A stretch of 25,691 nucleotides of DNA, from the NCBI GenBank assembly GCA_036394195.1, contig DASWFO010000313.1, forward strand, positions 1 through 25,691, written 5' to 3'. This document shows, in pieces, positions 1 to 7,251 of this stretch. Within the stretch, counting starts at the first letter, position 1. The number at the start of each line of letters is the position of its first letter. Under the pieces are notes generated by a model that made no database searches, was not told the origin of the DNA, and saw nothing but the letters and a program-made list of their open reading frames with translations. The stretch is from DATJPD01 sp036394195. GTDB lineage: Bacteria; Pseudomonadota; Alphaproteobacteria; CACIAM-22H2. The translations under genes were made by a program, and so were the position numbers.

Positions 1-2
1 AC

Positions 3-197
3 ATGGCGGGCATCAAGCAGCTGCGCTCGATCTGCCCCGCCGACACCAAGGAACACGACGCCGACGTCGACGTCGCGCGGGGCCTGCTGGCCGACCGCAA
101 GCTCTACGCCCGGGCGCTGTCCTCGGTCACCCTGTCGGCCGAAGCGGCGCCGGGCGGCCAGGTCAGCTCACCCGCAGCCATCAGCCATCGCCCGTAG
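3..197 (+). CDS. C-terminal end of an unrecognised gene (partial)
   Basis: An open frame runs in from the left edge and ends at TAG 195-197. The visible 64 residues begin with MAGIKQLRSICPAD, but that ATG is probably internal because the frame is still open at the edge. The residues up to about 45 are charged and look helical. The last 20 are Ala, Pro, Ser and Gly rich, like a disordered tail. I do not recognise the family and give no function. It lies upstream of rpmG on the same strand, but a promoter-like element just after its stop suggests rpmG is transcribed separately. It could also be a chance frame. Confidence 0.4.
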   Translation: MAGIKQLRSICPADTKEHDADVDVARGLLADRKLYARALSSVTLSAEAAPGGQVSSPAAISHRP

Positions 198-205
198 GGG
201 CGGAC

Positions 206-234
206 TTGCACAGGGGCTGCGTGCCTTGTATGTT
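206..234 (+). promoter_or_regulatory. Putative sigma-70-type promoter of rpmG
   Basis: TTGCAC (206-211), a 17-base spacer and TATGTT (229-234) lie between the upstream stop codon and rpmG. Transcription would start near 241, leaving a leader of about 37 bases. The same TATGTT hexamer occurs in front of purM and the cytochrome oxidase subunit IV gene. This is pattern matching only. Confidence 0.45.
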
Positions 235-277
235 CCCCGGCCACGCAGCCACCCTTTCCGAGAGCGGATGAAGTTCC

Positions 278-445
278 ATGGCTAAGGCCAAGCAATTGTG
301 GATTAAATTGGTCAGCACGGCCGATACCGGCTTCTTTTACGTGACCCACAAGAACCCGAAGAAGAACACTGAGAAGCTGACCTTGCGCAAATACGATCCG
401 GTCGCGCGCAAGCACGTCCAGTTCAAAGAAGCGAAAATCAAGTAG
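278..445 (+). CDS. rpmG: 50S ribosomal protein L33
   Basis: A 55-residue basic protein beginning MAKAKQLWIKLVSTADTGFF and ending in EAKIK. It has the L33 core: the FYVTHKNPKK stretch, the TEKLTLRKYDP segment and the VQFKEAKIK tail. L33 sits on the large ribosomal subunit near the E site. This copy lacks the zinc-binding cysteines of the C+ form, as is usual in proteobacteria. Length and both ends match the family, so the ATG at 278 is secure although no strong ribosome binding site is visible. A promoter-like element precedes it. A small GC hairpin (445-459) covers the last base of the stop codon. The next gene starts 33 bases downstream and could be co-transcribed. Confidence 0.96.
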   Translation: MAKAKQLWIKLVSTADTGFFYVTHKNPKKNTEKLTLRKYDPVARKHVQFKEAKIK

Positions 446-478
446 CCGGGCGTCCCGGCGTTCCCGGCCGGAGACGCG

Positions 479-1279
479 ATGGTCGCCGTCTCGGGAGCGA
501 CGCGGCTGATCGTGGCGATGGGCGACCCTGTCGCCCAGGTGCGGTTCCCCGAAGTCTTCACGCGATTGTGCGGTGAGCGCGGCATCGACGCCGCCTGCAT
601 CCCGATGCACATCACCCCTGCGGGCCTGGCCGACGCGATGCGCGGTTTCCGCGCCATGCAGAACCTGATCGGACTCAGCGTCACGATCCCCCACAAGGGA
701 CCGATCACCAGCTATTTGGATGAGCTGTCCGATCGGGCGCGCCGGGTCGGAGTGGTAAATGCGGTCCGCCGCGAGCCGGACGGCCGCCTGGTCGGGGACC
801 TCTTCGATGGTTTGGGCTTTGTCGGGGGATTGCGCCGCGCCGGCATCGAGGTGGCGGGTGCCAAGGTCTGGCAGCTGGGGGCCGGCGGCGCGGGCACCGC
901 GGTCGCCTTCGCGCTACTCGAGGCGGGCGCCGGGGCGCTCACCGTGCGCGACCTCGACGACCACCGCGCCGCTGCTTTGGTGGCCCGGCTGAACGCGCTG
1001 TGGCCCGGCAAGGCGGCCGTCGGAGATGCCGACCCGGGCAGCATCGACATCGCGATCAACGTCACCCCGACCGGCTTGCGCGCCGAGGACCCTCTGCCCT
1101 TCGATCCCGCCGGGCTGCGCCGCGAGACCGTCGTCGCCGACGTGATCATGAAGCCGGCGACCACGAAACTGCTGACCGCGGCAGAGGCACGCGGCTGCCG
1201 CATCCATCGCGGACACCATATGCTCGACCACCAGGTCGAGCTGTATGCGGATTTTCTCGGATTGACCGCTCCGGCCTGA
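479..1279 (+). CDS. AroE-like (shikimate dehydrogenase family) oxidoreductase with altered substrate site
   Basis: The 266-residue protein has the two-domain AroE fold. The substrate domain has VTIPHKG with the catalytic lysine at K73, VVNAV with N94, and D110 in GDLFDGLGF. The nucleotide domain has the glycine loop GAGGAG (134-139), then NVTPTG, and the C-terminal MLDHQ motif. The N-terminal motif that in AroE reads GNPIAHSKSP is here GDPVAQVRFP, so both serines that hold the shikimate carboxylate are replaced (V21, F23). The NTDG motif is LFDG. Fold and redox chemistry are therefore expected, but the substrate is probably not plain shikimate; AroE-like proteins are common beside the true aroE. 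GGAGA at 470-474 precedes the ATG by four bases. It converges on pleD, and a CCGGCCT/AGGCCGG hairpin overlaps its stop. Confidence 0.85.
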   Translation: MVAVSGATRLIVAMGDPVAQVRFPEVFTRLCGERGIDAACIPMHITPAGLADAMRGFRAMQNLIGLSVTIPHKGPITSYLDELSDRARRVGVVNAVRREPDGRLVGDLFDGLGFVGGLRRAGIEVAGAKVWQLGAGGAGTAVAFALLEAGAGALTVRDLDDHRAAALVARLNALWPGKAAVGDADPGSIDIAINVTPTGLRAEDPLPFDPAGLRRETVVADVIMKPATTKLLTAAEARGCRIHRGHHMLDHQVELYADFLGLTAPA

Positions 1280-1285
1280 GGCCGG
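1271..1285. terminator. Small GC hairpin between convergent genes
   Basis: CCGGCCT (1271-1277) and AGGCCGG (1279-1285) form an inverted repeat overlapping the stop of the AroE-like gene, eight bases from the end of pleD. There is no T-run, so its role as a terminator is uncertain. Confidence 0.3.
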
Positions 1286-1292
1286 TTGGGCG

Positions 1293-2693
1293 CTACGCCC
1301 GCTTGGCCGCCAGAGCGTCGGGATCGGCCTGTACGACCCGGTCCCGTCCCTGGCGCTTGGCTTCGTACATCGCGGCATCGGCCGCCCGCAGAAGGTCGTC
1401 CGGGGTCGCCAGCTGGTCGCAGCTGACGGCAACCCCGATGCTGATGGTCAGCGGCAGCTGTCCGACCGCGTGCTTCACGATGACCGGCTCGTCGGCGACT
1501 TTGCGCCGCAGGCGCTCGGCCACCGCCAGCGCCACCCGCGGTTCGGCCTCGGGCATGACGACGACGAACTCCTCGCCGCCCCAGCGCGCCACGGTGTCGA
1601 AGCTGCGCAAATGCCGGGACAGCCGATCGGCCACCGCAATCAGCACTTCGTCGCCCACAGCGTGGCCGTAGGTGTCGTTGACCACCTTGAACTTGTCGAC
1701 GTCGATCATGAGCAGGGACAACGGCTTGCCGGTCCGCAGCGTGCGGTCCATCAAGGCGGCCAGATGGGCCGTCAGATAGCGGCGGTTGTACAGGCTGGTG
1801 AGGCTGTCGATGAGGGCCAGCGCCACGTTGCGTTCGAAGGTCGCCCGCAGTCCGTCCTGATAGCGGCGGCGGCGGATCTGGGTGCGGGCACGCGCCAGGA
1901 TTTCCTGGCTGTCGGCCGAGCGCAGGATGTAGTCGTTCACGCCCAGGTCCAAAGCCTTGGCGATGCGCGGATAGTCGCCGTCCTCGACGAGGGCGATCAG
2001 CGGCACGTTGCGGGTCTGGTTCTGCGAGCGTATCTGGGCGCAGAGGCGCAGGCCGTCGGTCTCGCGCAAGGCAAGGCTGACGACGAGCACGTCGTAGACG
2101 CCTTCATTGGCCCGCGCCATCGCCTCCGCCGGCTGGGTGACCACGTCGAGCACGTCGTTGTCAGTGGCCAGGGCCCTGCGCAGACGCTCGGCGTAAGCCG
2201 CGTTGTCCTCGACGACCAGTAGGTTACCGCCGCTGCCGGCCTTGGGCTTGGCGGCGTTGTCGTCCACGAGCATCCCGAGATGGCTGCCAGTGGCCTGACG
2301 CAACCGCCACTCGTCGGCGGTCATCTTGAGCCGCACCAGCGATCGGATGCGCGCGTACAGCGCCAGGTCGTTCACGGGCTTGGTGAGAAAATCGTCGGCG
2401 CCGGCGTCGAGGCCGCGCACGCGATCCTCGGCGTCCGACAGCGCCGTCACCATGATGATCGGCACGTGCGCCGTCCGCGCATCGGTCTTCAGGCGGCGGC
2501 AGACCTCGAATCCGTCCATACCCGGCATCATGATGTCGAGCAGTACGATATCCGGCGGATTTTCGGTGGCCGCGGCAATAGCTTCGGCGCCGTTCGACGC
2601 CGTGACGACGTCGAAATATTCGACCGCCAGCTTCGCCTCGAGAAGCTTTACGTTGGCGATCGTATCGTCGACAACCAGGACCCGCGCGGTCAT
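1293..2693 (-). CDS. pleD: PleD: response regulator diguanylate cyclase (REC-REC-GGDEF)
   Basis: This 466-residue protein would make cyclic di-GMP from two GTP. Residues 1-120 are a receiver domain with acidic DD at 9-10, phospho-acceptor D53 (LLDIMMPGMDG) and the TKP lysine loop. Residues about 157-280 are a second receiver in which the acceptor Asp is S206 (LVVSLAL), the degenerate adaptor domain seen in Caulobacter PleD. The GGDEF domain follows, with active site GGEEF at 372-376 and an intact inhibitory RxxD site (R363-D366) five residues before it, so product inhibition is expected. The gene lies 22 bases after divK with GAGGGG in front of its ATG, and the pair is presumably one operon. 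In Caulobacter, DivK and PleD act together on polarity and the swarmer-to-stalked transition; the same role here is inferred from orthology. Confidence 0.95.
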   Translation of the reverse strand: MTARVLVVDDTIANVKLLEAKLAVEYFDVVTASNGAEAIAAATENPPDIVLLDIMMPGMDGFEVCRRLKTDARTAHVPIIMVTALSDAEDRVRGLDAGADDFLTKPVNDLALYARIRSLVRLKMTADEWRLRQATGSHLGMLVDDNAAKPKAGSGGNLLVVEDNAAYAERLRRALATDNDVLDVVTQPAEAMARANEGVYDVLVVSLALRETDGLRLCAQIRSQNQTRNVPLIALVEDGDYPRIAKALDLGVNDYILRSADSQEILARARTQIRRRRYQDGLRATFERNVALALIDSLTSLYNRRYLTAHLAALMDRTLRTGKPLSLLMIDVDKFKVVNDTYGHAVGDEVLIAVADRLSRHLRSFDTVARWGGEEFVVVMPEAEPRVALAVAERLRRKVADEPVIVKHAVGQLPLTISIGVAVSCDQLATPDDLLRAADAAMYEAKRQGRDRVVQADPDALAAKRA

Positions 2694-2715
2694 CCCCTCA
2701 ACCCCGCGGCGGCGC

Positions 2716-3081
2716 TTAGTTCAAAAGCTTCGCCACCGTCTCAAGAAACTTTACCACTGAAATCGGCTTCGCGATGTAGGCTTCGCAGCCGCCCTGCCGG
2801 ATTTTTTCCTCATCACCCTTCATGGCGAAGGCGGTCACCGCCACCACCGGAATGCGCCGAAGATCTGGATCTTCCTTCAGCCATTTCGTGACTTCCAGCC
2901 CTGAGATCTCAGGCAACTGAATGTCCATCAGGATGAGGTCCGGCCGATGTTCGCGGGCCAGCTTCATCGCTTCCATCCCATCCTTGGTCTGGATTGTTGC
3001 GTAGCCGTGCGCCTCCAAAAGGTCGTGGAAGAGCTTCATGTTGAGATCGTTGTCCTCAACGATCAGCACCGTCTTAGCCAT
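2716..3081 (-). CDS. divK: DivK: single-domain cell-cycle response regulator
   Basis: The 121-residue protein is a lone receiver domain with no output domain. It has E9-D10 for magnesium, phospho-acceptor D53 (LILMDIQLPEISG), T83 (VTAFAM) and K105 (AKPIS). Length, LNMKLFHDLLEAHGY and the PISVVKFLETV C-terminus match alphaproteobacterial DivK. In Caulobacter, DivJ phosphorylates it and PleC removes the phosphate; DivK-P then blocks the CckA-ChpT-CtrA relay. It is the first gene of a pair with pleD, the classical order. An ATGGTTAA (the CtrA 8-mer on the minus strand) lies 54-61 bases upstream of its start, so CtrA control is plausible. Confidence 0.95.
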   Translation of the reverse strand: MAKTVLIVEDNDLNMKLFHDLLEAHGYATIQTKDGMEAMKLAREHRPDLILMDIQLPEISGLEVTKWLKEDPDLRRIPVVAVTAFAMKGDEEKIRQGGCEAYIAKPISVVKFLETVAKLLN

Positions 3082-3134
3082 ACAAGTGCCGCCCCCTTCC
3101 AGCGACTAGATAGAGTGTTCGAACTTAGGCTCTA

Positions 3135-3142
3135 ATGGTTAA
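3135..3142 (-). promoter_or_regulatory. Putative CtrA-binding 8-mer upstream of divK
   Basis: The minus strand reads TTAACCAT, the CtrA 8-mer motif described from Caulobacter. It lies 54-61 bases before the divK start, a plausible position for a regulator. A single 8-mer can occur by chance; the support is that divK is a known member of the CtrA circuit. Confidence 0.45.
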
Positions 3143-3191
3143 GATATCACCATCACTAGCCCGGTGACAAAGCGGTCACATCATCGCGCAT

Positions 3192-3219
3192 TTGAGTTAA
3201 AATTCGGTAATTATAAATA
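3192..3219 (+). promoter_or_regulatory. Putative promoter of the mak sugar kinase
   Basis: TTGAGT (3192-3197), a 16-base spacer and TAAATA (3214-3219) lie in a distinctly AT-rich patch. Transcription would start near 3227, just before a GATTCCGGAATC palindrome and the AGGGAG ribosome binding site. Confidence 0.35.
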
Positions 3220-3225
3220 CATTTG

Positions 3226-3248
3226 GATTCCAAAAAGATTCCGGAATC
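3226..3248. promoter_or_regulatory. Cluster of three GANTC sites with a 12-base perfect palindrome
   Basis: GATTC at 3226-3230, GATTC at 3237-3241 and GAATC at 3244-3248 are three GANTC sequences, the CcrM methylation target of alphaproteobacteria, within 23 bases. The last two form the perfect palindrome GATTCCGGAATC (3237-3248). It lies between the likely mak transcription start and its start codon, so it could be a repressor operator, a methylation-sensitive switch, or both. Confidence 0.4.
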
Positions 3249-3267
3249 CATCCACAGGGAGTGACAA

Positions 3268-4218
3268 TTGCGCATCGGCGTCGACCTCGGCGGCACAAAG
3301 ATAGAGCTTCTGGCACTCGCCGAAAACGGCCAGGAATTGTGGCGGCAACGCACCCCAACTCCTTCCGGTGACTACGAAAGTACGATCCGCAGCATTGCCG
3401 GGCTGGTGCACTCCGCCGAAGCGCATCTGGGCCAGCATGGGAGCGTCGGCGTCGGCATCCCAGGCACGATCTCGCCGGCGACCGGGCTGGTGAAGAACTC
3501 GAACTCACTGTGTCTGATCGGCCACGCTCTGGATAAAGATCTCGAGCGGGCACTCGGCCGGCCGGTCCGGACCGCCAATGATGCCGACTGCTTTGGGTTG
3601 TCGGAGGCCACGGACGGGGCGGCGGCGGACGTCCATAGCGTGTTCGGAGTGATCCTCGGCACCGGAGTCGGTGGCGGCCTGGCCTACCGCAAACGGCTCA
3701 TCCAAGGCGCCAATGCGATCGCCGGCGAATGGGGGCACAATCCCCTGCCCTCGCCCCGCGTGTGGCAGCTCCCGAACGGCCGCAGCCTCGACGAGCGGCC
3801 CGGCCCCGTTTGCTATTGCGGCCGGCCCGGATGTATCGAGCTGTTCCTCTCCGGACCCGGCTTCAGCCGCGACCATGACGACGCCACCGGCCGGAAGCTG
3901 GCAGCGACTGATATCGTGGCGGCAGCCAATGCTGGCGACCGTGACGCGGCCGCGAGCCTGGACCGCTACTACGACCGTCTGGCGCGGGCACTCGCAATCG
4001 TGATCAACATCTACGACCCCGGTGCCGTCGTGCTGGGCGGCGGGCTGTCGCAGATCGGCTCGCTCTACGACGAAATCCCAAAGCGCTGGGGGCGCTGGAT
4101 TTTCTCCGATACCGTGGTCACCAGACTGGTGGCGCCGAAATTTGGCGACGCCAGTGGGGTCCGCGGTGCCGCGTGGCTGTGGCCGGAGGAACCGGGGGAG
4201 TTGCCGGTCAGCACTTAG
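3268..4218 (+). CDS. mak: ROK-family sugar kinase, fructokinase (Mak-like)
   Basis: The 316-residue protein is predicted to phosphorylate fructose (and possibly mannose) at C6 with ATP in the cytoplasm. It starts with the ROK phosphate loop GVDLGGTK (4-11). It has the NDAD catalytic region (N104, D105), EWGHNPL with H157 and the zinc cluster CYCGRPGC (C182, C184, C189). Its last 15 residues before the tail, GVRGAAWLWPEE, are close to those of E. coli Mak as I recall it, as is most of the length. The start is TTG, supported by AGGGAG six bases upstream and by the conserved MRIGVDLGGTK start. The last 11 bases overlap the end of eipB on the other strand. Sugar specificity within ROK kinases is hard to fix from sequence; glucosamine-type substrates are the alternative. 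Confidence 0.85.
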   Translation: MRIGVDLGGTKIELLALAENGQELWRQRTPTPSGDYESTIRSIAGLVHSAEAHLGQHGSVGVGIPGTISPATGLVKNSNSLCLIGHALDKDLERALGRPVRTANDADCFGLSEATDGAAADVHSVFGVILGTGVGGGLAYRKRLIQGANAIAGEWGHNPLPSPRVWQLPNGRSLDERPGPVCYCGRPGCIELFLSGPGFSRDHDDATGRKLAATDIVAAANAGDRDAAASLDRYYDRLARALAIVINIYDPGAVVLGGGLSQIGSLYDEIPKRWGRWIFSDTVVTRLVAPKFGDASGVRGAAWLWPEEPGELPVST

Positions 4219-5008
4219 GCCGCGGCAGGGCCTCCAGTAGATCGAGGCGCGACTTGATCGCGAACTCGGGATACTCGAACGTGTAGTCGCGGCCGACGCC
4301 GTTGTCCTGCAGCCGCAGGCCGGTTTCGTATTCCGGCGCGCCGGTCCGATCATCATCCTTGAAGAACGCCATGCGGACGTGCCACGCCGGCCGGGCGCCG
4401 ATCGCGGACGCGATCTGCGGCTGGGCGGCAACTTCGGTGGTCTTGCTGCCGATGATCGCGTTCACTTCGAGCGCGCCGTCGCGGGTGGCACCGTCAAACA
4501 CCATGCGCGCCACCTGCTGCTCGCCCTTCTCCGCCATGCGGATCAGCACCAAGGTGTGCTCGGTCGGGAACAGGGTGCCCGGCGGCAGCTCGATTTCCAG
4601 GCCTTGCGGCTCGACGAACACCGCTTTGCCGCCTTTGCCGCTGCCCTCAAGAACGGCGCGGCCGCGCAGCGTCTCATCGACCTCGCCGTCGCGTAAGCTC
4701 CGTAAGGTAAATCGATAGCTCAGGCCGTCTTTGGCTTCCCAGCTCGAAAAGTTGATGTCGTTGTCGGTGCGCTCGCCATCGCTGTCGGTCATCTGAAACC
4801 GCATCCGCTGGTTGATGGTCCAGCCGTCGCAGACCTCCTGCCACTCGATATACATCGCCCCCTGGATGTCGACGACGCCGCTCGACGACTTGGCGCCTCC
4901 AAGCGTCAGCGTATAGGAGGCGCGGTGCGGCACGATCTCGGCGGACAGCGCGGGAGCGCCTGCGAACAGCGCGATCCCGAGGGTGAGACCAACCAGATGA
5001 CGCAACAT
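4208..5008 (-). CDS. eipB: EipB-family periplasmic cell-envelope protein (DUF1849)
   Basis: The 266-residue protein has a Sec signal peptide (MLRHLVGLTLGIALFAGAPALSA, cleaved near A23) and then a beta-rich periplasmic domain starting EIVPHRASYTLTL. Brucella EipB is a beta-spiral protein needed for envelope integrity, with a disulfide joining an early cysteine to one near the C-terminus. Here only two cysteines remain after the signal peptide: C60 in EVCDGW and the very last residue C266, which matches that disulfide. I place the start at the ATG at 5008, because GGAG sits seven bases upstream and the signal peptide begins there; an in-frame start eight codons earlier is less likely. It ends tail-to-tail with mak, overlapping by 11 bases. 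Its molecular ligand is unknown. Confidence 0.88.
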   Translation of the reverse strand: MLRHLVGLTLGIALFAGAPALSAEIVPHRASYTLTLGGAKSSSGVVDIQGAMYIEWQEVCDGWTINQRMRFQMTDSDGERTDNDINFSSWEAKDGLSYRFTLRSLRDGEVDETLRGRAVLEGSGKGGKAVFVEPQGLEIELPPGTLFPTEHTLVLIRMAEKGEQQVARMVFDGATRDGALEVNAIIGSKTTEVAAQPQIASAIGARPAWHVRMAFFKDDDRTGAPEYETGLRLQDNGVGRDYTFEYPEFAIKSRLDLLEALPRPKC

Positions 5009-5052
5009 GCATTCACTCCAAAGGCCGCCCACCCTGCGGCGTGAAACGCGCT

Positions 5053-5079
5053 ATTATCGCATCCCTTTTCGCACTGCAA
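5053..5079 (-). promoter_or_regulatory. Weak candidate promoter of eipB
   Basis: On the minus strand TTGCAG (5079-5074) is followed after 15 bases by GATAAT (5058-5053), about 45 bases before the eipB ATG. The -10 is good but the spacer is short. Confidence 0.3.
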
Positions 5080-5355
5080 CAGGGTCTCGGGCATAAACGC
5101 CGGCGGCGGACTTTCCCTCCGGGTTTATTGCCACGATATGGGAAATGCTGCGGCCCAAGCGACGTTCCGCAAGCGTGACGGGCGCGCGGGTCAGGCTCGT
5201 TTCAAGACCCGTCGATGGTCTGGACCAGTTCGGTCCGACCACGCGCCGCGCGCAGCACCCGGCCGTCGATGATCGCAAGGCCGGCAAAAATGAGCGGTGT
5301 TTTGTCTTGCAGCCGAGGCCAGAAGATGGCGCGGCCGGGGCGATCCGCTTCGTGC
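5080..5355. other. Stretch without a supportable gene (part of the 5009-5355 gap)
   Basis: Between the eipB start and the aspS stop there are 347 bases with no convincing gene, RNA or repeat; the eipB promoter occupies the left end. On the minus strand one frame directly after aspS stays open to a TGA at 5202-5204. It has GC-rich third positions and encodes KTPLIFAGLAIIDGRVLRAA and flanking residues, but has no ATG, GTG or TTG start with a ribosome binding site after aspS ends. It may be a gene remnant or chance. Confidence 0.4.
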
Positions 5356-7140
5356 TCAGCTCTTTTTCGGCGGCGGGAGGTCGAGCTTGATGTGCAACTC
5401 CTTGAGGCGCGCCGGATCGACCGTCGACGGCGCCTGCATCAGGAGGTCCTGCGCCTGCTGGTTCATCGGGAACGCAACCACCTGGCGGATATTCGGCTCG
5501 TCGGCGAGCAGCATCACGATGCGGACGATGCCCGGCGCCGAGCCGCCGTGCGGCGGGGCGCCGAACTTGAAGGCGTTCAGCATGCCGCCGAAGCGGCTCT
5601 CAACATCCTCCTTCGAGTAGCCGGCGATCGAAAACGCCTTGTACATGATGTCCGGGCGATGGTTGCGGATGGCGCCCGACGACAGCTCCACGCCGTTGCA
5701 GACGATGTCGTACTGGAAGGCCTTCAGGGTCAGCGGGTCCTTGGTCTCGAGCGCCTCCAGCCCGCCCTGCGGCATCGAGAACGGGTTGTGGCTGAACTCG
5801 ATCTTGCCAGTGTCCTCGTTGAGCTCATACATCGGGAAGTCGACGATCCAGCAGAAGCGGAAGTCGTCGGGTGCGATCAGCTCCATCTCGTCGCCGAGCT
5901 TCTTGCGCACCACGCCGGCGAATTTCTCGGCGGCCGGCTTCTTGTCGCAGACGAAGAACACCGCATCGCCATCGCCGAGCTTGGCAAGCTCGCGCAGCTT
6001 GTCGAGCCGCGGCGCGTCCAGGAACTTGGCGATCGGCCCCTTGGCCTGTCCGGCTTCGAAGGTGATGTAGCCGAGACCCGGAGCCCCCTCGCCGCGGGCC
6101 CAGTCGTTGAGCTTGTCGAAGAAGCTGCGCGGCCGCGCGGCTGCACCCGGTACCGCAACCGCACGCACCACCCCGCCAGACGCGACCGCCTTGGCGAAGA
6201 CATTGAACGCCGACTCTCGGAACACCTCGCTGACGTCGGTGATGATCAGCGGGTTGCGCAGATCGGGCTTGTCGGAGCCGTATTTCAGCATCGCCTCGTC
6301 ATAGGCGATGCGCGGAAAGGGCGGCTTGGTGACCTTGCGGCCGCGGCTGAACTCCTCGAACACGCCCGCCAGCACCGGCTCGATCGCCGCGAACACGTCT
6401 TCCTGCGTCACGAACGACATCTCGAAGTCGAGCTGGTAGAACTCGCCCGGGCTGCGGTCGGCACGGCCGTCTTCGTCACGGAAGCACGGCGCGATCTGAA
6501 AATACCGGTCGAAGCCCGCGACCATCAGCAGCTGCTTGAACTGCTGCGGCGCCTGCGGGAGGGCATAGAATTTCCCGGGATGGACGCGGCTCGGCACCAG
6601 ATAGTCGCGCGCGCCCTCGGGGCTGGACGAGGTGAGGATCGGCGTCTGGAACTCGGTGAACCCCTGCTCGATCATCCGCCGGCGGATCGAGGCGATCACC
6701 TGGGCGCGCAGCAGGATATTTGCATGCATGCGCTCGGTCCTGAGGTCCAGGAAGCGGTAGCGGAGCCTGAGATCCTCGGGAAAGTCGCCTTCCTGATTCA
6801 CCTGGATCGGCAGCGTGTCGGCGGCCGACTGGAGCTGGAATTCGGCGATCTGCCCCTCAACCTCACCGGTGGCCAGCTTCGGGTTCACCGTTTCCGGCGA
6901 GCGGGCCACGATCTTTCCCGTCACCGTGACCACGCTTTCCACCCGCGTCGCCTCGACCTGGTTGAAGATCGGGCTCGACGTATCGATCACGCATTGCGTG
7001 ATCCCATAGTGGTCGCGCAGGTCGACGAACAGCAGGTTGCCGTGGTCGCGCTTGCGGTGGACCCAGCCCGACAAGCGGACCGTTTGGCCGACATTCGCGC
7101 GCGTCAGTTGCCCGCAGGTATGAGTCCGGTAAAGATGCAT
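5356..7140 (-). CDS. aspS: Aspartyl-tRNA synthetase, probably non-discriminating
   Basis: The 594-residue class IIb synthetase charges tRNA with aspartate. The N-terminal OB-fold anticodon domain (1-110) includes SGWVHRKRDHGNLLFVDLRD. The catalytic core has motif 2 with FRDEDGRADRSPGEFYQLDFE. A bacterial GAD insertion lies near 290-420, and motif 3 is GGSAPGIVRIVML. His33 in RDHG is the residue type linked to relaxed tRNA recognition; the Asp-specific E. coli enzyme has Leu there. This enzyme may therefore also charge tRNA-Asn, for later amidation by GatCAB. Motif 3 normally has Asp before its invariant Arg (GxDR); here it is Val (GIVR). Length and both ends fit the family. It is divergent from rnd, and a consensus TTGACA lies on its upstream side at 7201-7196, without a good -10. 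Confidence 0.97.
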   Translation of the reverse strand: MHLYRTHTCGQLTRANVGQTVRLSGWVHRKRDHGNLLFVDLRDHYGITQCVIDTSSPIFNQVEATRVESVVTVTGKIVARSPETVNPKLATGEVEGQIAEFQLQSAADTLPIQVNQEGDFPEDLRLRYRFLDLRTERMHANILLRAQVIASIRRRMIEQGFTEFQTPILTSSSPEGARDYLVPSRVHPGKFYALPQAPQQFKQLLMVAGFDRYFQIAPCFRDEDGRADRSPGEFYQLDFEMSFVTQEDVFAAIEPVLAGVFEEFSRGRKVTKPPFPRIAYDEAMLKYGSDKPDLRNPLIITDVSEVFRESAFNVFAKAVASGGVVRAVAVPGAAARPRSFFDKLNDWARGEGAPGLGYITFEAGQAKGPIAKFLDAPRLDKLRELAKLGDGDAVFFVCDKKPAAEKFAGVVRKKLGDEMELIAPDDFRFCWIVDFPMYELNEDTGKIEFSHNPFSMPQGGLEALETKDPLTLKAFQYDIVCNGVELSSGAIRNHRPDIMYKAFSIAGYSKEDVESRFGGMLNAFKFGAPPHGGSAPGIVRIVMLLADEPNIRQVVAFPMNQQAQDLLMQAPSTVDPARLKELHIKLDLPPPKKS

Positions 7141-7251
7141 AGGCGCTGGCTCTGAAACAGGAATTCCGGCGCAAAAGGCACGGCTTGCCGCCCATTGTCA
7201 AGGTTCGGCCGGAGCCGGAAAACCCCTAAGCCTGGAAATCAGCCGGGGCAT

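Noticed and set aside
3198..3214. Possible full CtrA site TTAA-N7-TTAA in the AT-rich patch
   Set aside because: The second half reads TAAT, two mismatches, so only the separate TTAACCAT 8-mer is kept.
5215..7155. 646-codon plus-strand open frame
   Set aside because: It is antisense to aspS, has an arginine/leucine/histidine-rich composition typical of shadow frames in GC-rich DNA and no recognisable motif.
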